Assembly (NCBI GenBank): GCA_021773135.1
Contig: JAJFKP010000004.1
Coordinates: 1 to 64,000 of the forward strand
DNA from: Woeseiaceae bacterium
Lineage (GTDB): Bacteria > Pseudomonadota > Gammaproteobacteria > Steroidobacterales > Woeseiaceae
Length of the DNA stretch: 64,000 bases
Direction: 5' to 3'
Shown: positions 39,214 through 49,145 of the stretch, piece by piece
Layout of the letters: the number at the start of each line of letters is the position of its first letter
Numbering within the stretch: the stretch's first letter is position 1
The notes under the pieces: model-generated
Told to the model about the DNA's origin: nothing
What the model saw: the letters and a program-made list of their open reading frames with translations, nothing else
Databases searched by the model: none
Program-made: the position numbers and the translations under genes

Positions 39214-40077
39214 TCACTCGACAAATTCGACCTGCAGCGATCCCATGCCCGTAAATTCGATTTCGGCACTGTCACCGGCACTGACCGGCAATGGAACGCA
39301 GACCGTGCCCGACACAATGAACTGTCCGGCTTTCAGGTACATGCCCCGCTTCGGCAATTCGTTGGCAGCCCAGACGATTCCGGCGACAGGATCTTCATTC
39401 ATAATACTGGTTGCTTTGCCGCTGTTCGTTTGCTCGCCGTTGACGGTAACGCGGCCCTCGATGGATTCGAAATCGAGTTCGTCGACGGAAAACCTTTGCT
39501 CGCCCAGGACGACACCGGCAGCAATGCCATTGTCAGCGATGGCGTGCGCACGGCTGCGCGGCTCGGTTACGCGCCAGTTAACGAACTCCATCGCGATGCC
39601 AACGCTGTCGATCGCATCGATAACCTGGGCCCGGGTAACGACCGGCCCGCGCAGGTCTTTCTTCAGATAGAAAACAATCTCCGGCTCTGCGTTGGCAGTG
39701 CCTGCCGTAAAGAAGCGCGTTGATACCGGTTTGCCTTCCGTATAGACACGCTGCGACAGGTAGTGGCCCATGATGGGGTCCAGCGGTTCCTCTGGCCCGG
39801 TATACCGCGTCCAGCCAAGCTTCCAGCCGACATGCTGATCTGTTTTTGTGTGTTCGGCCAACCGACTTTTTTGAATCGTGTAGGCGCGTTCGCGCGTCAT
39901 ATCCGGGAATTGCTCCGCGAGCGCTGCGGTCTGCGTTTGATTCATTTCATGCTGGTAAAGATGTTGCATGATTTCGCGGTCGCTCGAGTCGGTCGTGAGC
40001 GCAGCCGGTGTAGTGGTGCCCTGCGCGAAACATGTCGCCGCGCTGCAGCAAATAGTGAGAATTGAAAATAGTCGCAT
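39214..40077 (-). CDS. Secreted FAH-superfamily protein (2-keto-4-pentenoate hydratase-like)
   Basis: 287 residues. The family match is the hydratase branch of the fumarylacetoacetate hydrolase superfamily: GWKLGWT, a metal-binding AEPEIVFYLKKDL (Glu-x-Glu), VGIAMEFVNWR, ADNGIAAGVVLGEQ and the C-terminal VPLPVSAGDSAEIEFTGMGS. Unlike classic hydratases of aromatic meta-cleavage, it starts with a signal peptide (FSILTICCSAATCFAQ), which implies a periplasmic enzyme. It lies 62 bases downstream of the beta-lactamase-like gene, same strand. Substrate unknown. Confidence 0.85.
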   Translation of the reverse strand: MRLFSILTICCSAATCFAQGTTTPAALTTDSSDREIMQHLYQHEMNQTQTAALAEQFPDMTRERAYTIQKSRLAEHTKTDQHVGWKLGWTRYTGPEEPLDPIMGHYLSQRVYTEGKPVSTRFFTAGTANAEPEIVFYLKKDLRGPVVTRAQVIDAIDSVGIAMEFVNWRVTEPRSRAHAIADNGIAAGVVLGEQRFSVDELDFESIEGRVTVNGEQTNSGKATSIMNEDPVAGIVWAANELPKRGMYLKAGQFIVSGTVCVPLPVSAGDSAEIEFTGMGSLQVEFVE

Positions 40078-40138
40078 TTATTTATCCTTGGAATTGAGTC
40101 AACAACTGTGCGTGAGCTGCAGGCGACAAGAACAGCCC

Positions 40139-41422
40139 TTATTCGAGCGCCTGGTAAACAAGCGTGCGGAATCGTGCACCTATGTCGCTCGTGGTCGGCC
40201 TGACCTGGGTCATTAAGACGCCTACCAGATTTTCCTCCGGGTCAATCCAGTAGTTCGTGTTGAATGCGCCGCCCCATTGGTAGCTGCCGGGCGAGCCGAT
40301 CTCCCCGTTTGCACCGAGATCATCGATCACCTCGAAACCCAGGCCGAAGTCAGCGATACCGTCGTTATTCAAATCCATCCGCGGGGCTTGCATCAGCTCA
40401 ACCGACTTTCTCCCCAGCACCCGGTGTCCGTCGAGTTCACCGTCGTTTAACAGCATCTGGATAAAGCGGGCATAGTCCCCGGCCGTGGAAGACAGGCCCG
40501 CGCCACCCGAAAAATAGCTGCGCGCACCTTCTGCCGGATATCTCGGATTGTCCAGCTTGATTGACGACTCCTGGCCCTCGGAAACGCTCAAGCCGTTTAC
40601 ATCCGCATACAGGGTAACCAGTCGGTCGATCTTGTTTTCGGGTAAATAGAAATAGGTGTCGGTCATGCCGAGCGGCATGAATATCTCGCTGGCAAAGTAG
40701 CGGTCAAGCGGCATTCCGGAGATAACTTCGACCAGGTAGCCCAGCAGATCCGTGTTCAGGCCATACGCCCACGCCGACCCCGGCTCGAAAAGCAGAGGCT
40801 GTTCTGCCAACCGTAACATCTGACTTTCAAGCGTAACGTTTTTTTCGGTAAGTCCGTCGATGACGCCATTGCGTACATAAACTGACTGCAATGGAGACTC
40901 TATAAACGGATAACTGATGCCCGACGAGTGCGTTAACAGATCGATGATTTTTATTTCCGTTTCGGCCGGACGCGTTTCGGTAATACGTCCATCCGCGTCC
41001 GCGCTGACCAGGACCTCAACATTTGCGAACGCCGGAATGTAGCGCGCTACCGGATCGTTAAGAAGAAACAAGCCTTGTTCGTAAAGCTGCATGACAGCGA
41101 CGGTAGTCACCGCTTTGGTCATGGATGCGATCCTGAAGATCGCATCGTTTCGCATTGGCCTCTGCGCGGCGATGTCGGCAACGCCGAAACTCTTGTGATA
41201 AACCGTTTCGCCATTGCGCAAAACAAGCGCTACCGCACCCGGAATTTTGCCGGCGTCTATTTCCGCCGTAATCGCCGCGTCGATCCGGTCCAGCCTCGCA
41301 TCGTCGAAGCCGGGTGTACCAAGCCCCGCAAAGTTAAACCCCGACTGGGCGGCGCAACCGGTCAACACGCAGGTAAGGGCAAGCATTAAAACTGTTGTTT
41401 TCATTCTGGCGATCGATTTCAT
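40139..41422 (-). CDS. Serine hydrolase lipoprotein of the beta-lactamase class C / esterase family
   Basis: About 427 residues from the ATG at 41422, with GAGG 5 bases upstream; a second ATG at 41437 overlaps the acuI stop. Lipoprotein signal ending in Cys23 (ALTCVLTGC). The catalytic SMTK tetrad is at 100-103 and a YGLN in place of the YxN motif lies near residue 207. It is of the EstB or D-aminopeptidase-like group, not necessarily a resistance enzyme. It is the last gene of the run cytochrome - MBL - AcuI - this gene. Confidence 0.9.
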   Translation of the reverse strand: MKSIARMKTTVLMLALTCVLTGCAAQSGFNFAGLGTPGFDDARLDRIDAAITAEIDAGKIPGAVALVLRNGETVYHKSFGVADIAAQRPMRNDAIFRIASMTKAVTTVAVMQLYEQGLFLLNDPVARYIPAFANVEVLVSADADGRITETRPAETEIKIIDLLTHSSGISYPFIESPLQSVYVRNGVIDGLTEKNVTLESQMLRLAEQPLLFEPGSAWAYGLNTDLLGYLVEVISGMPLDRYFASEIFMPLGMTDTYFYLPENKIDRLVTLYADVNGLSVSEGQESSIKLDNPRYPAEGARSYFSGGAGLSSTAGDYARFIQMLLNDGELDGHRVLGRKSVELMQAPRMDLNNDGIADFGLGFEVIDDLGANGEIGSPGSYQWGGAFNTNYWIDPEENLVGVLMTQVRPTTSDIGARFRTLVYQALE

Positions 41423-41433
41423 GCCTGCCTCAT

Positions 41434-42426
41434 TCATGGCGCGATTTCCACGACGGTTCTGCCCGTCACATTACCATCGATGTATGCCTGGAACGCATTC
41501 GGCAACTCTTCAAAGGCGATGGTATTGCCCGCAATCATGGCAAGGTGCCGCGGCTTCAGGTCGCTGCCGATGCGCTTCCATACCTGCAGACGAAGATCTC
41601 GCGGCGTGTCCACCGAGTTAATGCCAAGCAGGCACACTGCACGCAAAATAAACGGCAGCACGGTCGTGTGCAGCTCATGGCTGGCAGCGAGGCCGATGCT
41701 GGCTATGTTGCCGCCATAGTCGACGGTTCGCGTGAGCCAGGTAAGGATCTCACCACCGAGGTTGTCGATCGCACCGGCCCATTGCGCCTTCTCCATTGGC
41801 CGTTTGCCGAAATCGACTTCGTCGCGCGCGAGCACCCTGCGTGCGCCGATGTGCTTTAAGTAATCCGCCTGGTCAGCTTTGCCGGTCAATGCGACGGCCT
41901 CGTAGCCCCGCGCATCGAGCATGTCCAACGCGATACTGCCTACACCCCCTGTGGCGCCACTGACCAGCACCGGTCCATTCTCCGGTAACTGCCCGTTCTG
42001 CTCCATTCGATGAATGGCCAGCGCCGCCGTATATCCGGCGGTGCCGATCTGCATGGCTTCGAAAGGTGTCATTCCTTCCGGTATTGGCACGACAGCCTCG
42101 GCCGGAACCCGCGCATACTCTGCGTACCCGCCATCGCGGGTCTCACTGAGCCCGCAGCCGTTCACAAGCACGGCGTCAGCGACGGAAAACTCGTCGCTGT
42201 CAGAGCTTACGACGGTGCCGGCCAGGTCGATGCCACCGACCAGGGGGAAGCTGCGCAGAATTCGCCCCACACCGGTCGCCGCAAGTGCGTCCTTGTAGTT
42301 AATCGTGGAGTGACTGACCTTTACCACAACCTCACCGGCCGAGAGATCGTCCAGACCGAGCGTAACGAAATCGCCGCTCACGGCGCCGTCCTGCTGCTTT
42401 ATCTGATAGGCGCCAAATTCGTTCAT
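41434..42426 (-). CDS. acuI: Acrylyl-CoA reductase AcuI / YhdH-family quinone oxidoreductase
   Basis: 330 residues. Medium-chain dehydrogenase fold without structural zinc: INYKDALAATG near residue 43, VGGIDLAGTV, and NADPH-binding VSGATGGVGSIA near residue 155. The pattern of the YhdH/AcuI subgroup (FGAYQI...DGAVSGDF) is clear. AcuI reduces acryloyl-CoA to propionyl-CoA in DMSP and 3-hydroxypropionate use. The prpBCD genes 2.4 kb downstream can consume propionyl-CoA, which supports this role. 10 bases after the MBL gene. Confidence 0.88.
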   Translation of the reverse strand: MNEFGAYQIKQQDGAVSGDFVTLGLDDLSAGEVVVKVSHSTINYKDALAATGVGRILRSFPLVGGIDLAGTVVSSDSDEFSVADAVLVNGCGLSETRDGGYAEYARVPAEAVVPIPEGMTPFEAMQIGTAGYTAALAIHRMEQNGQLPENGPVLVSGATGGVGSIALDMLDARGYEAVALTGKADQADYLKHIGARRVLARDEVDFGKRPMEKAQWAGAIDNLGGEILTWLTRTVDYGGNIASIGLAASHELHTTVLPFILRAVCLLGINSVDTPRDLRLQVWKRIGSDLKPRHLAMIAGNTIAFEELPNAFQAYIDGNVTGRTVVEIAP

Positions 42427-42436
42427 GCTTTCTCCG

Positions 42437-43390
42437 TCAGTGCTGGTGGTCGAGCCAGAACTCGAGCCCCATTGTGTTGAGCATTACGTCGATTTCAACA
42501 ATGTTGTCAATTTGTTCAGCGGTACCGGAGTAGCCGTGTTCGCCGAGCGCCTCGTGAAAATAGGCGTACATGCTGCGATGCATAACTTCCGTACGGTTGC
42601 TTTCCTTTTCCGCCCGCCGGGCCATCACAACGAAGTCGTCTATTCGTCGGTGCATATCGTCAGCGAGTCGCGACAGGTCTTTAACCTGGCTGTAGTGTGT
42701 CAGGAAGAGCCTGTCTGGTGACAGACTCATGATTCGATCGATCGCCTTGTGCGCCTCGGGCGGATCAAAGTGCACCGGCGTCGTCGTCGGATAAATAAAT
42801 TCACCCTGCGACGTGTCAAATTCGCGATACGAAAGCCCGAAGCTGTCGCCGGTGAATACGCCTTTGGACGCGGGATCACTCAATACATAGTGGTGGCGCG
42901 CGTGCCCCTCCGTATACAGACACCGCATGGCGCGCCCGCCAAGTGAAATTTCTGCATCATCTGCGACCACAACAATACGGTCCTCGTCGATCGGCACGAT
43001 CTCGCCATATTGCTGCGCAAATTTCTCCATACCGTAAACGGCTTGCGCGCCGCGGATCAGTTTAGCCGGGTCGATCATATGCGGGGCGCCGCGCGGATGC
43101 AGCACCGCTCTCGCATTGGGCAACGATTGCATGAGCAGGCCGGCGCCACCCGCATGGTCGAGGTGTACATGAGTCAGAAAAACGAAATCGACGTCCGCGT
43201 TGTCGAGGTTTTGTTCCTGCAGTGCCGCCAGCAGCAGCGGGACGCTCTCGTTTGCGCCGGTGTCAACGAACGCGGCACGGCCGTTTTCGACTATCAGATG
43301 ACTGGCGTCAAATAACGGCCGTATGTGGTCAGTGTCGATGGCAGTGATGCCATGGTCCAGCTGAGTCGTGCGCGGCAACTCTTTCGCCAT
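42437..43390 (-). CDS. Cytoplasmic metallo-beta-lactamase-fold hydrolase
   Basis: 317 residues, no signal peptide. The metal motif THVHLDH at 73-79 is followed by a histidine (EGHARHH), TGDSFG with the bridging aspartate, and a distal THYS histidine. The C-terminal helical extension of about 80 residues is typical of MBL proteins of the glyoxalase II/flavoprotein-like branch. It lies between cytochrome and acuI genes with gaps of 10-12 bases. A thioesterase role on a CoA or glutathione thioester is possible but not shown. Confidence 0.88.
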   Translation of the reverse strand: MAKELPRTTQLDHGITAIDTDHIRPLFDASHLIVENGRAAFVDTGANESVPLLLAALQEQNLDNADVDFVFLTHVHLDHAGGAGLLMQSLPNARAVLHPRGAPHMIDPAKLIRGAQAVYGMEKFAQQYGEIVPIDEDRIVVVADDAEISLGGRAMRCLYTEGHARHHYVLSDPASKGVFTGDSFGLSYREFDTSQGEFIYPTTTPVHFDPPEAHKAIDRIMSLSPDRLFLTHYSQVKDLSRLADDMHRRIDDFVVMARRAEKESNRTEVMHRSMYAYFHEALGEHGYSGTAEQIDNIVEIDVMLNTMGLEFWLDHQH

Positions 43391-43402
43391 GTAGCGATCC
43401 TG

Positions 43403-44002
43403 TTAATTTTCGAGCGTTTTGAGACCGTCCATGTCAGCATAGAAATCAGAAATGATTTTGATTTCCGCGTCACTTAACGTCGCAGCAAATGCCACCATTA
43501 CGTTGCCGCTGCGCGTGCCGTTCTTGTATTGGTGCAGCGCATGCTCTAAGTATTCCGCATGCTGTCCGGCAAGTGTCGGCGGTTTCGGCGCAACGCCTTC
43601 ACCGTCTGCACCGTGACAGGTCACGCACACGGCCGCAGCGTCGAGGCTTGCGACCTGCTCGGCGGTAGCCTGGTCCTGCACCGTAGCGGTGGTATCCAGC
43701 CAGGCGAGCAAATCGTCAATATCAGCATCCGTCAGTGAGCCTGCCTGGGCCTGCATGGTCGGATGGGGCCGGGCGCCGTCACGATAGGCGCGCAGCGCCG
43801 TCTGCATATACTCGCGATTTTGCCCACTTAGCCTGGGAACGCGGTAGGACGGATAGGCATTCCGGTAGCCCTCAATCCCGTGGCATCCAAGACAGGTGTA
43901 GCCAAGCTGTCGGCCCCGGTCGGCGTTCCCCTGTGCGCCAGCCGCTGGCGACCAAATGATTGCGGCCATCATGATGATTCCCGCAATTGAGCGAATATTC
44001 AT
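43403..44002 (-). CDS. Diheme cytochrome c (c4-type)
   Basis: 199 residues from the ATG at 44002, where a signal peptide starts (RSIAGIIMMAAIIWSPAAGA). Two heme sites: CLGCH at 37-41 and CVTCH at 126-130, each in a half of similar layout (PRLSGQNREYMQTALRAYRDG and PTLAGQHAEYLEHALHQYK), so the protein is a tandem of two c-type domains. Periplasmic electron carrier. It is the first gene of the run with the MBL and acuI genes. Confidence 0.93.
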   Translation of the reverse strand: MNIRSIAGIIMMAAIIWSPAAGAQGNADRGRQLGYTCLGCHGIEGYRNAYPSYRVPRLSGQNREYMQTALRAYRDGARPHPTMQAQAGSLTDADIDDLLAWLDTTATVQDQATAEQVASLDAAAVCVTCHGADGEGVAPKPPTLAGQHAEYLEHALHQYKNGTRSGNVMVAFAATLSDAEIKIISDFYADMDGLKTLEN

Positions 44003-44168
44003 AGTGTATCTGCGCTGTCTGATGAGTTCGTGGTGAGGCTGGCCGGTGCGGCCGATCTCCTGAGGGCGATATGGTAGTGACTGTCGCGGCTTATTTCCAG
44101 ACAGAACAATACCTATTCGTAGACGCATGCTAGCATCCGAATTCACAAATAGGGCCCGGAGTGAATCA

Positions 44169-45497
44169 ATGAAACGTTGGCTTGTTGTTTTGCTGGTGAT
44201 TCTGGCGCTTGTCATTCTTGTGTCGCCCGGCATCGTTGGTCGTCTTGCTGAAAAGAACATTGAAGACGGCATTACCTGGACCGAAGCCGAAAGCCCCGGC
44301 GTTACGATTACCACTGAGACCTTCGAGCGTGGCTGGTTTACGTCGGAAGGTCGTCATCGTGTTGTCATGCAAGGTGGCCAGTTTCGCGAAGCGTCCGAAA
44401 AATATGCTGCCGCAACCGGCAACGCCAGGCTGCCTTCGCTGATCATCGATACCCACATGGATCACGGCCTGTTGCCGGTGACGTCGCTGGGCCGGGACGA
44501 GGGCAGCCTCGCACCCGGGCTTGCCAGCACTGTTTCAAGCTTCCAGGTCGATCCGGGTAATGGTGAGGCGTTCGAGGTCCCTGGTGCGTTATACAGCAAT
44601 GTAGGCTTGTCGGGCGCCAGCGACTCGCACCTGCTGTTGACGCCTGGCACGTTTGCCAGTGAGGGCACGTCGTTACAGTGGCAGGGTACTGACCTGCGCA
44701 TACGCACCAACCCGGCTGCACGCAGTCGGGCCATTGCCGGGACCATCGATGCCGTATCACTGCAGGGTGACGGCATGGATGCCGGCTTCGAATCCCTGGC
44801 GATAACGGCGGATCAGACTGCAACAGACTATGGTTTCAATGTTGGCAGTGCCGACATAGCGCTCAGGGACCTGACCTTCGGCAGTGGTGACGGCAGCGTG
44901 TCGATGGCCAGAATGGGGATCAAGGCCGAATCGGAGATCGATGCTGAGCGGGTTTCGGGACAATCAACTTTCATGGTTAGCAAGCTCACATCTCCGACCG
45001 GTGATGTCGTGGATGTCGAGCTGCAGATTTCGCTGGCGGACGCCGATGCACAATCCCTGGGCGTTATATCGGCCGCACTGAAAGAAGTGCAGGGCGCCGC
45101 AGATCCGCAGGACGCAATGGCAAACATTTATCCCGGTATTGAAAGCGACCTGCAAACCCTCGTTCGCCGTGGCATGACGTTCAATATCGATGAGCTGAAA
45201 GTGTCGCTGCCGCAGGGTATGGTGGTAACCGCCGTTGCGCTCGACGTTGACGAGCTGCCGGCGGACGAGACCTTCAGTTGGCCCGCCGTGCTGCTCAATA
45301 TGACCGCTGCGGTCGACCTGCGACTGCCGGTTGCCCTTTTCGAGATGCTGGCAATGATGAGTCCTGAAGCCGGTGCGCTGGTGGCCATGGGTATCCTGCA
45401 GAAAGACGGTGACGACTACGTCATGGAGGCGGACTATGCCAAGGGCCTTATCAACGTCAACGGCGCGCCGATGCCAATTCCGATCCCGGGCATGTAG
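44169..45497 (+). CDS. YdgA-family (DUF945) membrane-anchored protein
   Basis: 442 residues from the ATG at 44169, preceded by GGAG. An N-terminal membrane helix (about 3-23) is followed by GRLAEKNIEDGI, and TFERGWFTSEGRHRV is the classic YdgA opening. The C-terminal LPVALFEMLAMM and GDDYVMEADYAKGLINVNGAPMPIP also fit. The function of YdgA is not well defined (inner-membrane/periplasmic protein). Divergent from the cytochrome gene. Confidence 0.88.
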   Translation: MKRWLVVLLVILALVILVSPGIVGRLAEKNIEDGITWTEAESPGVTITTETFERGWFTSEGRHRVVMQGGQFREASEKYAAATGNARLPSLIIDTHMDHGLLPVTSLGRDEGSLAPGLASTVSSFQVDPGNGEAFEVPGALYSNVGLSGASDSHLLLTPGTFASEGTSLQWQGTDLRIRTNPAARSRAIAGTIDAVSLQGDGMDAGFESLAITADQTATDYGFNVGSADIALRDLTFGSGDGSVSMARMGIKAESEIDAERVSGQSTFMVSKLTSPTGDVVDVELQISLADADAQSLGVISAALKEVQGAADPQDAMANIYPGIESDLQTLVRRGMTFNIDELKVSLPQGMVVTAVALDVDELPADETFSWPAVLLNMTAAVDLRLPVALFEMLAMMSPEAGALVAMGILQKDGDDYVMEADYAKGLINVNGAPMPIPIPGM

Positions 45498-45583
45498 TTT
45501 CGGCAATCGCGGCAGCGGCGGCTACCACCTGCAATAGAAACAGCGGAGCGCCTTTGGCGGCGATGCCGGTAGCGCATACCTTC

Positions 45584-47359
45584 TCAGTAGGTAAGATCGA
45601 GCTCCTCAGCTCGATGACAGGCAACCAGGCCAGCACCGTTCCCGGACAGTGGTGGCAGTGTTTCGCTGCAAATCTTGATCGCCAACTCACAGCGCGGATT
45701 GAAAGGACAGCCGTCGGGCGGACTAATTATTGAACCGATCTCCCCCACCAGTGGCGTGACGGCTTGGCGAATTGTCGGGTCAGGCTGTGGAACTGCATCA
45801 AGCAGCGCTTTGGTATAGGGATGTTTCGGGCGTCTGAATAATTGTTCGCAGGGCGCTGTTTCGACGGCCCGACCCATATACATGACGACGACCCGGTGAC
45901 TGATTTGGCGCACGACGGCCAGGTCGTGAGTGATAAAAATTATCGCCAGCCCGGAGCGCTGCTGTTCTTCGCGCAGCAGGGCAAGAATTTCTTCCTGCAC
46001 GGTGCCATCAAGTGCCGCCACGGCTTCGTCGCAAATAAGGACTTTCGGGTTGAGTATCAGGGCGCGCGCAATGGCGACTCGCTGCGCCTGGCCGCCGGAT
46101 AATTCATGCGGGAATCGATCGAAAAACGCTTCGCTAATGCCAACCCGACGCAGCGATTCGGCTACCACCTGGTCCCTGCGGTCGGTTGCCTCTGCATGCA
46201 CCCGGAGCGGCTCCTCTACAATATCCGCCACTCGCATAGCAGGGTTCAGCGAGGCGAGTGGGTCCTGGAATACCATTTGCAAGTCACGATGGTGCGCGCG
46301 ACTGCGAGCACTGACGGTCGCCGCCAGTCTGCTTCCCTGGAATGACACCGTTCCCTGGGTCGTCGCGTTGAGTCCGACCACGGCCCTGGCAAGACTGGTC
46401 TTGCCCGAGCCGGATTCACCGACTATCGCGATCGTCTCGCCCGTGCGCAATGCAAGACTGAATGGCCGAACCGCGTTCAGCGTGCGCGAAGCGCCACCGC
46501 GCCTCTCATCGAAACTGACGGCGACGGCGTCGATTTCCAGGACGACCGGAGCGCCAGCAGGAGTTGCCAGCGTATCGCAATCGCGACTGATGCAGGGGGC
46601 TGCGTGCAGCAGCTGCTGCATTTTTTCACTGGACGGCGCAGCGAACAGCTCGTGCGTCGTACGATCTTCCAGGGCGCGCCCGTGGTCCATGACAATGGTA
46701 CGCTGGCAGTGGTGCGCAATGACGCCAAGGTCGTGAGTAATCAACAAAAGTGCGGCGCCGGTTTCTTCGCGAAGCGCGCCCAGCAGCGCCAGGATTTGTG
46801 CCTGTACCGTCACATCGAGCGCCGTCGTCGGCTCGTCAGCGATAAGGAGATCAGGATCACCCAATAGTGCCGCACCCATCATGACTCGCTGGCGCATTCC
46901 GCCGGAAAGCTGGTGCGGATAGGATCTGTACTGCCGCTCGGGGTCCGGCAGGCCCACCCTGCCAAGCATATGCAGGGTGCGGGACCGCGCCTCTGCGGAT
47001 GGGCAGAACCTGTGCTCAAGCAGGATGCGACGCAGCTGGTCGCCAATAGAAACATACGGGTTAAGCGACGCCTGTGGGTCCTGAAATACCATCGCAACCC
47101 TGCCCGGGCGAACCCGATTCAACTCAGCCACGCTCGCGCCCAACAATTCCTGATTATCAATGCATATGCTGCCGCTGTAGTGAGCGTTCGCCGGCAGCAG
47201 GCCCATTATCGCCAGTGCCGTTTGCGTTTTACCCGAGCCGGATTCACCGACCAGGCCAACTGATTCGCCGCGATCGATGGAAAAACTCAAGCTGCTGACT
47301 GCCGGTTGTTGCGTATCCGGATACTGAACAGTGAGATTCCTGAGGCGCAAAAGCTCCAT
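45584..47359 (-). CDS. Peptide ABC transporter ATP-binding protein with two fused ATPase domains
   Basis: 591 residues, an OppD-OppF (YejF-like) fusion. Domain 1: Walker [10 protein letters not shown], signature LSGGMRQRV, Walker B LLIADEPT. Domain 2: [30 protein letters not shown]. Each half ends in the extra region typical of peptide transporters (second half: CPFNPRC). Overlaps oppC by 1 base (TGATG). It powers the importer encoded by the next three genes. Confidence 0.95.
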   Translation of the reverse strand: MELLRLRNLTVQYPDTQQPAVSSLSFSIDRGESVGLVGESGSGKTQTALAIMGLLPANAHYSGSICIDNQELLGASVAELNRVRPGRVAMVFQDPQASLNPYVSIGDQLRRILLEHRFCPSAEARSRTLHMLGRVGLPDPERQYRSYPHQLSGGMRQRVMMGAALLGDPDLLIADEPTTALDVTVQAQILALLGALREETGAALLLITHDLGVIAHHCQRTIVMDHGRALEDRTTHELFAAPSSEKMQQLLHAAPCISRDCDTLATPAGAPVVLEIDAVAVSFDERRGGASRTLNAVRPFSLALRTGETIAIVGESGSGKTSLARAVVGLNATTQGTVSFQGSRLAATVSARSRAHHRDLQMVFQDPLASLNPAMRVADIVEEPLRVHAEATDRRDQVVAESLRRVGISEAFFDRFPHELSGGQAQRVAIARALILNPKVLICDEAVAALDGTVQEEILALLREEQQRSGLAIIFITHDLAVVRQISHRVVVMYMGRAVETAPCEQLFRRPKHPYTKALLDAVPQPDPTIRQAVTPLVGEIGSIISPPDGCPFNPRCELAIKICSETLPPLSGNGAGLVACHRAEELDLTY

Positions 47360-48213
47360 CAGGTTTTGCTCTTCGGGTCTGCAAGCTCGCGCAGGCCGTC
47401 ACCCAGGAAGTTGAAACAAACGAGAATAACGGCCAGCACGGTGGCCGGTATGACGATCAGCCACGTCGCCGATTGGACGTGGTTGGTACCACCATAAACG
47501 AGTGCGCCCAATGATGTTTGTGGTTCCTGCACGCCCAGTCCGAGAAAGCTCAGAAATGACTCCACAAGAATCGCCTGCGGAATCGTAAGCGTCATGTAGA
47601 CAATCACAAGCCCGAGCAAATTAGGTGTGATGTGCCGCCACACAATGCCGAAAGAAGACACGCCGATCAGTTTCGCCGCATCAACAAAGCTGCGTTGCTT
47701 CAGGCTGAGTGTCTGGCCGCGAACGATGCGCGCCATATCGAGCCAGTTTATGGCGCCTATCGCTATGAAAATGAGCAGGAGGCTGCGTTCAAAAACCACC
47801 ATCAGGAGAATTACAAAGAATATAAACGGCAGCGCATACATGGCGTCGACGAGGCGCATCATCAGAGCGTCGACCTTGCCGCCCAGGTAGCCTGCAATCG
47901 CGCCGTAGATGACGCCGATGAAAAGACTTACGAAACTCGCAATAACGGCGACGAACAGCGTTATGCGAACGCCCAGCAACGTCCTCACAAACAGGTCACG
48001 ACCCAGGTCGTCGGTGCCGAAAAAATGCTGCCCCGTGATGGTTGGCGGCAGAAAAATATTATCGAAATCGGTGCTCCGGTAATCGTTGTCGACAAGGAAC
48101 GGACCTGCAACCGATGCAATAGCGATAAAGGCGAGCAGCGACGCGCAAATCCAGACCAGGCGACTACCGCGCACCTGTTGTCGCACTGGTAGCAGCGTCG
48201 GCGCCAGGCTCAT
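47359..48213 (-). CDS. Peptide ABC transporter permease (OppC-like)
   Basis: 284 residues, six membrane segments. N-terminal OppC extension, and the EAA loop EAKLIGVSSFGIVWRHITPN-like motif (here AAKLIGVSSFGIVWRHI). C-terminal FNFLGDGLRELADPK. Starts 4 bases before the end of oppB (ATGA). Confidence 0.94.
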   Translation of the reverse strand: MSLAPTLLPVRQQVRGSRLVWICASLLAFIAIASVAGPFLVDNDYRSTDFDNIFLPPTITGQHFFGTDDLGRDLFVRTLLGVRITLFVAVIASFVSLFIGVIYGAIAGYLGGKVDALMMRLVDAMYALPFIFFVILLMVVFERSLLLIFIAIGAINWLDMARIVRGQTLSLKQRSFVDAAKLIGVSSFGIVWRHITPNLLGLVIVYMTLTIPQAILVESFLSFLGLGVQEPQTSLGALVYGGTNHVQSATWLIVIPATVLAVILVCFNFLGDGLRELADPKSKT

Positions 48214-49133
48214 CGACTGCGAATCCTAGGATCAAGGAAGCCGTATAAAAGGTCGACGACCAGGTTCAGAACGATGACGATAACCGCATAGAAGACGGTA
48301 ATGCCAAGAACCAGGGTGTAGTCGCGATTCAGCGCTCCGCTAATGAAGAACTGGCCAACGCCTGGAATGCCGAATACCTGTTCGACCACGATGGAGCCGG
48401 TTAACACTGCGGCGATAGCGGGCCCCATGTAGGACAGCAGTGGCAGCATTGCAGGCTTAATGGCGTGATAGCGAATAATCGAGGCTGTCCGGAGCCCTTG
48501 TGCGCGCGCGGTGCGCACAAAGTCGCTTGCCATGATCTCAATCATGCTGGCGCGGGTCAGACGCGCAATGTACGCGATCTGTGGCAGGGCGAGCGCTATG
48601 ATCGGCATGATCAGCCGGTCTGCGCCTGCACTGCCGGCGTAGCTTGCCGGTAACCAGTCGAGGCTCACGGCAAACACGAGCACCATCAGCGGCGCGACAA
48701 CGAAGATGGGAACGGAAATGCCGAGCATTGCGACCGCGGAGATCAGCCGGTCCAGCATGGAATTCTTGTGCAGGGCCGCGGCCATACCTGCGCTTACACC
48801 AACGATTAGCGCAAGCAGCATCGCCATCGCCCCAAGACGCATGGACAGTGGAAACGCCTGGCGGATTATTTCCGAAACGGTGTAATCGCGATAGCGAAAT
48901 GACGGGCCGAAATCGCCAACCGCTATACCCGCAAGGTAACGCACAAACTGTGCGGGCAGCGGCTCGTCCAGGTGATAGGCCTTCTCGATGTTCTGTTCAA
49001 CGTCGGGCGGCAGTGCGCGTTCAGAATCGAACGGGCCTCCGGGTGCCGCGCGCACCATGAGAAACGCAACCGCAATAACCAACAGTAGTGTTGGTATCGC
49101 TCCCAATATGCGCATGCACGCGTAACGCAGCAC
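48210..49133 (-). CDS. Peptide ABC transporter permease (OppB-like)
   Basis: 307 residues, six membrane segments. Typical N-terminus RILGAIPTLLLVIAVAFLMVRAAPGGPFD and EAA loop RTARAQGLRTASIIRYHAIKP, C-terminal DLLYGFLDPRIR. The frame opens with a GTG at 49133; an ATG at 49115 is an alternative start. The substrate-binding protein gene ends 12 bases upstream. Confidence 0.93.
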   Translation of the reverse strand: MLRYACMRILGAIPTLLLVIAVAFLMVRAAPGGPFDSERALPPDVEQNIEKAYHLDEPLPAQFVRYLAGIAVGDFGPSFRYRDYTVSEIIRQAFPLSMRLGAMAMLLALIVGVSAGMAAALHKNSMLDRLISAVAMLGISVPIFVVAPLMVLVFAVSLDWLPASYAGSAGADRLIMPIIALALPQIAYIARLTRASMIEIMASDFVRTARAQGLRTASIIRYHAIKPAMLPLLSYMGPAIAAVLTGSIVVEQVFGIPGVGQFFISGALNRDYTLVLGITVFYAVIVIVLNLVVDLLYGFLDPRIRSR

Positions 49134-49145
49134 CTTGACTATTCT

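Noticed and set aside
40139-41422. Antibiotic-resistance beta-lactamase
   Set aside because: The SxxK motif also occurs in esterases and D-aminopeptidases; the lipoprotein form and setting favour a peptidase or esterase.
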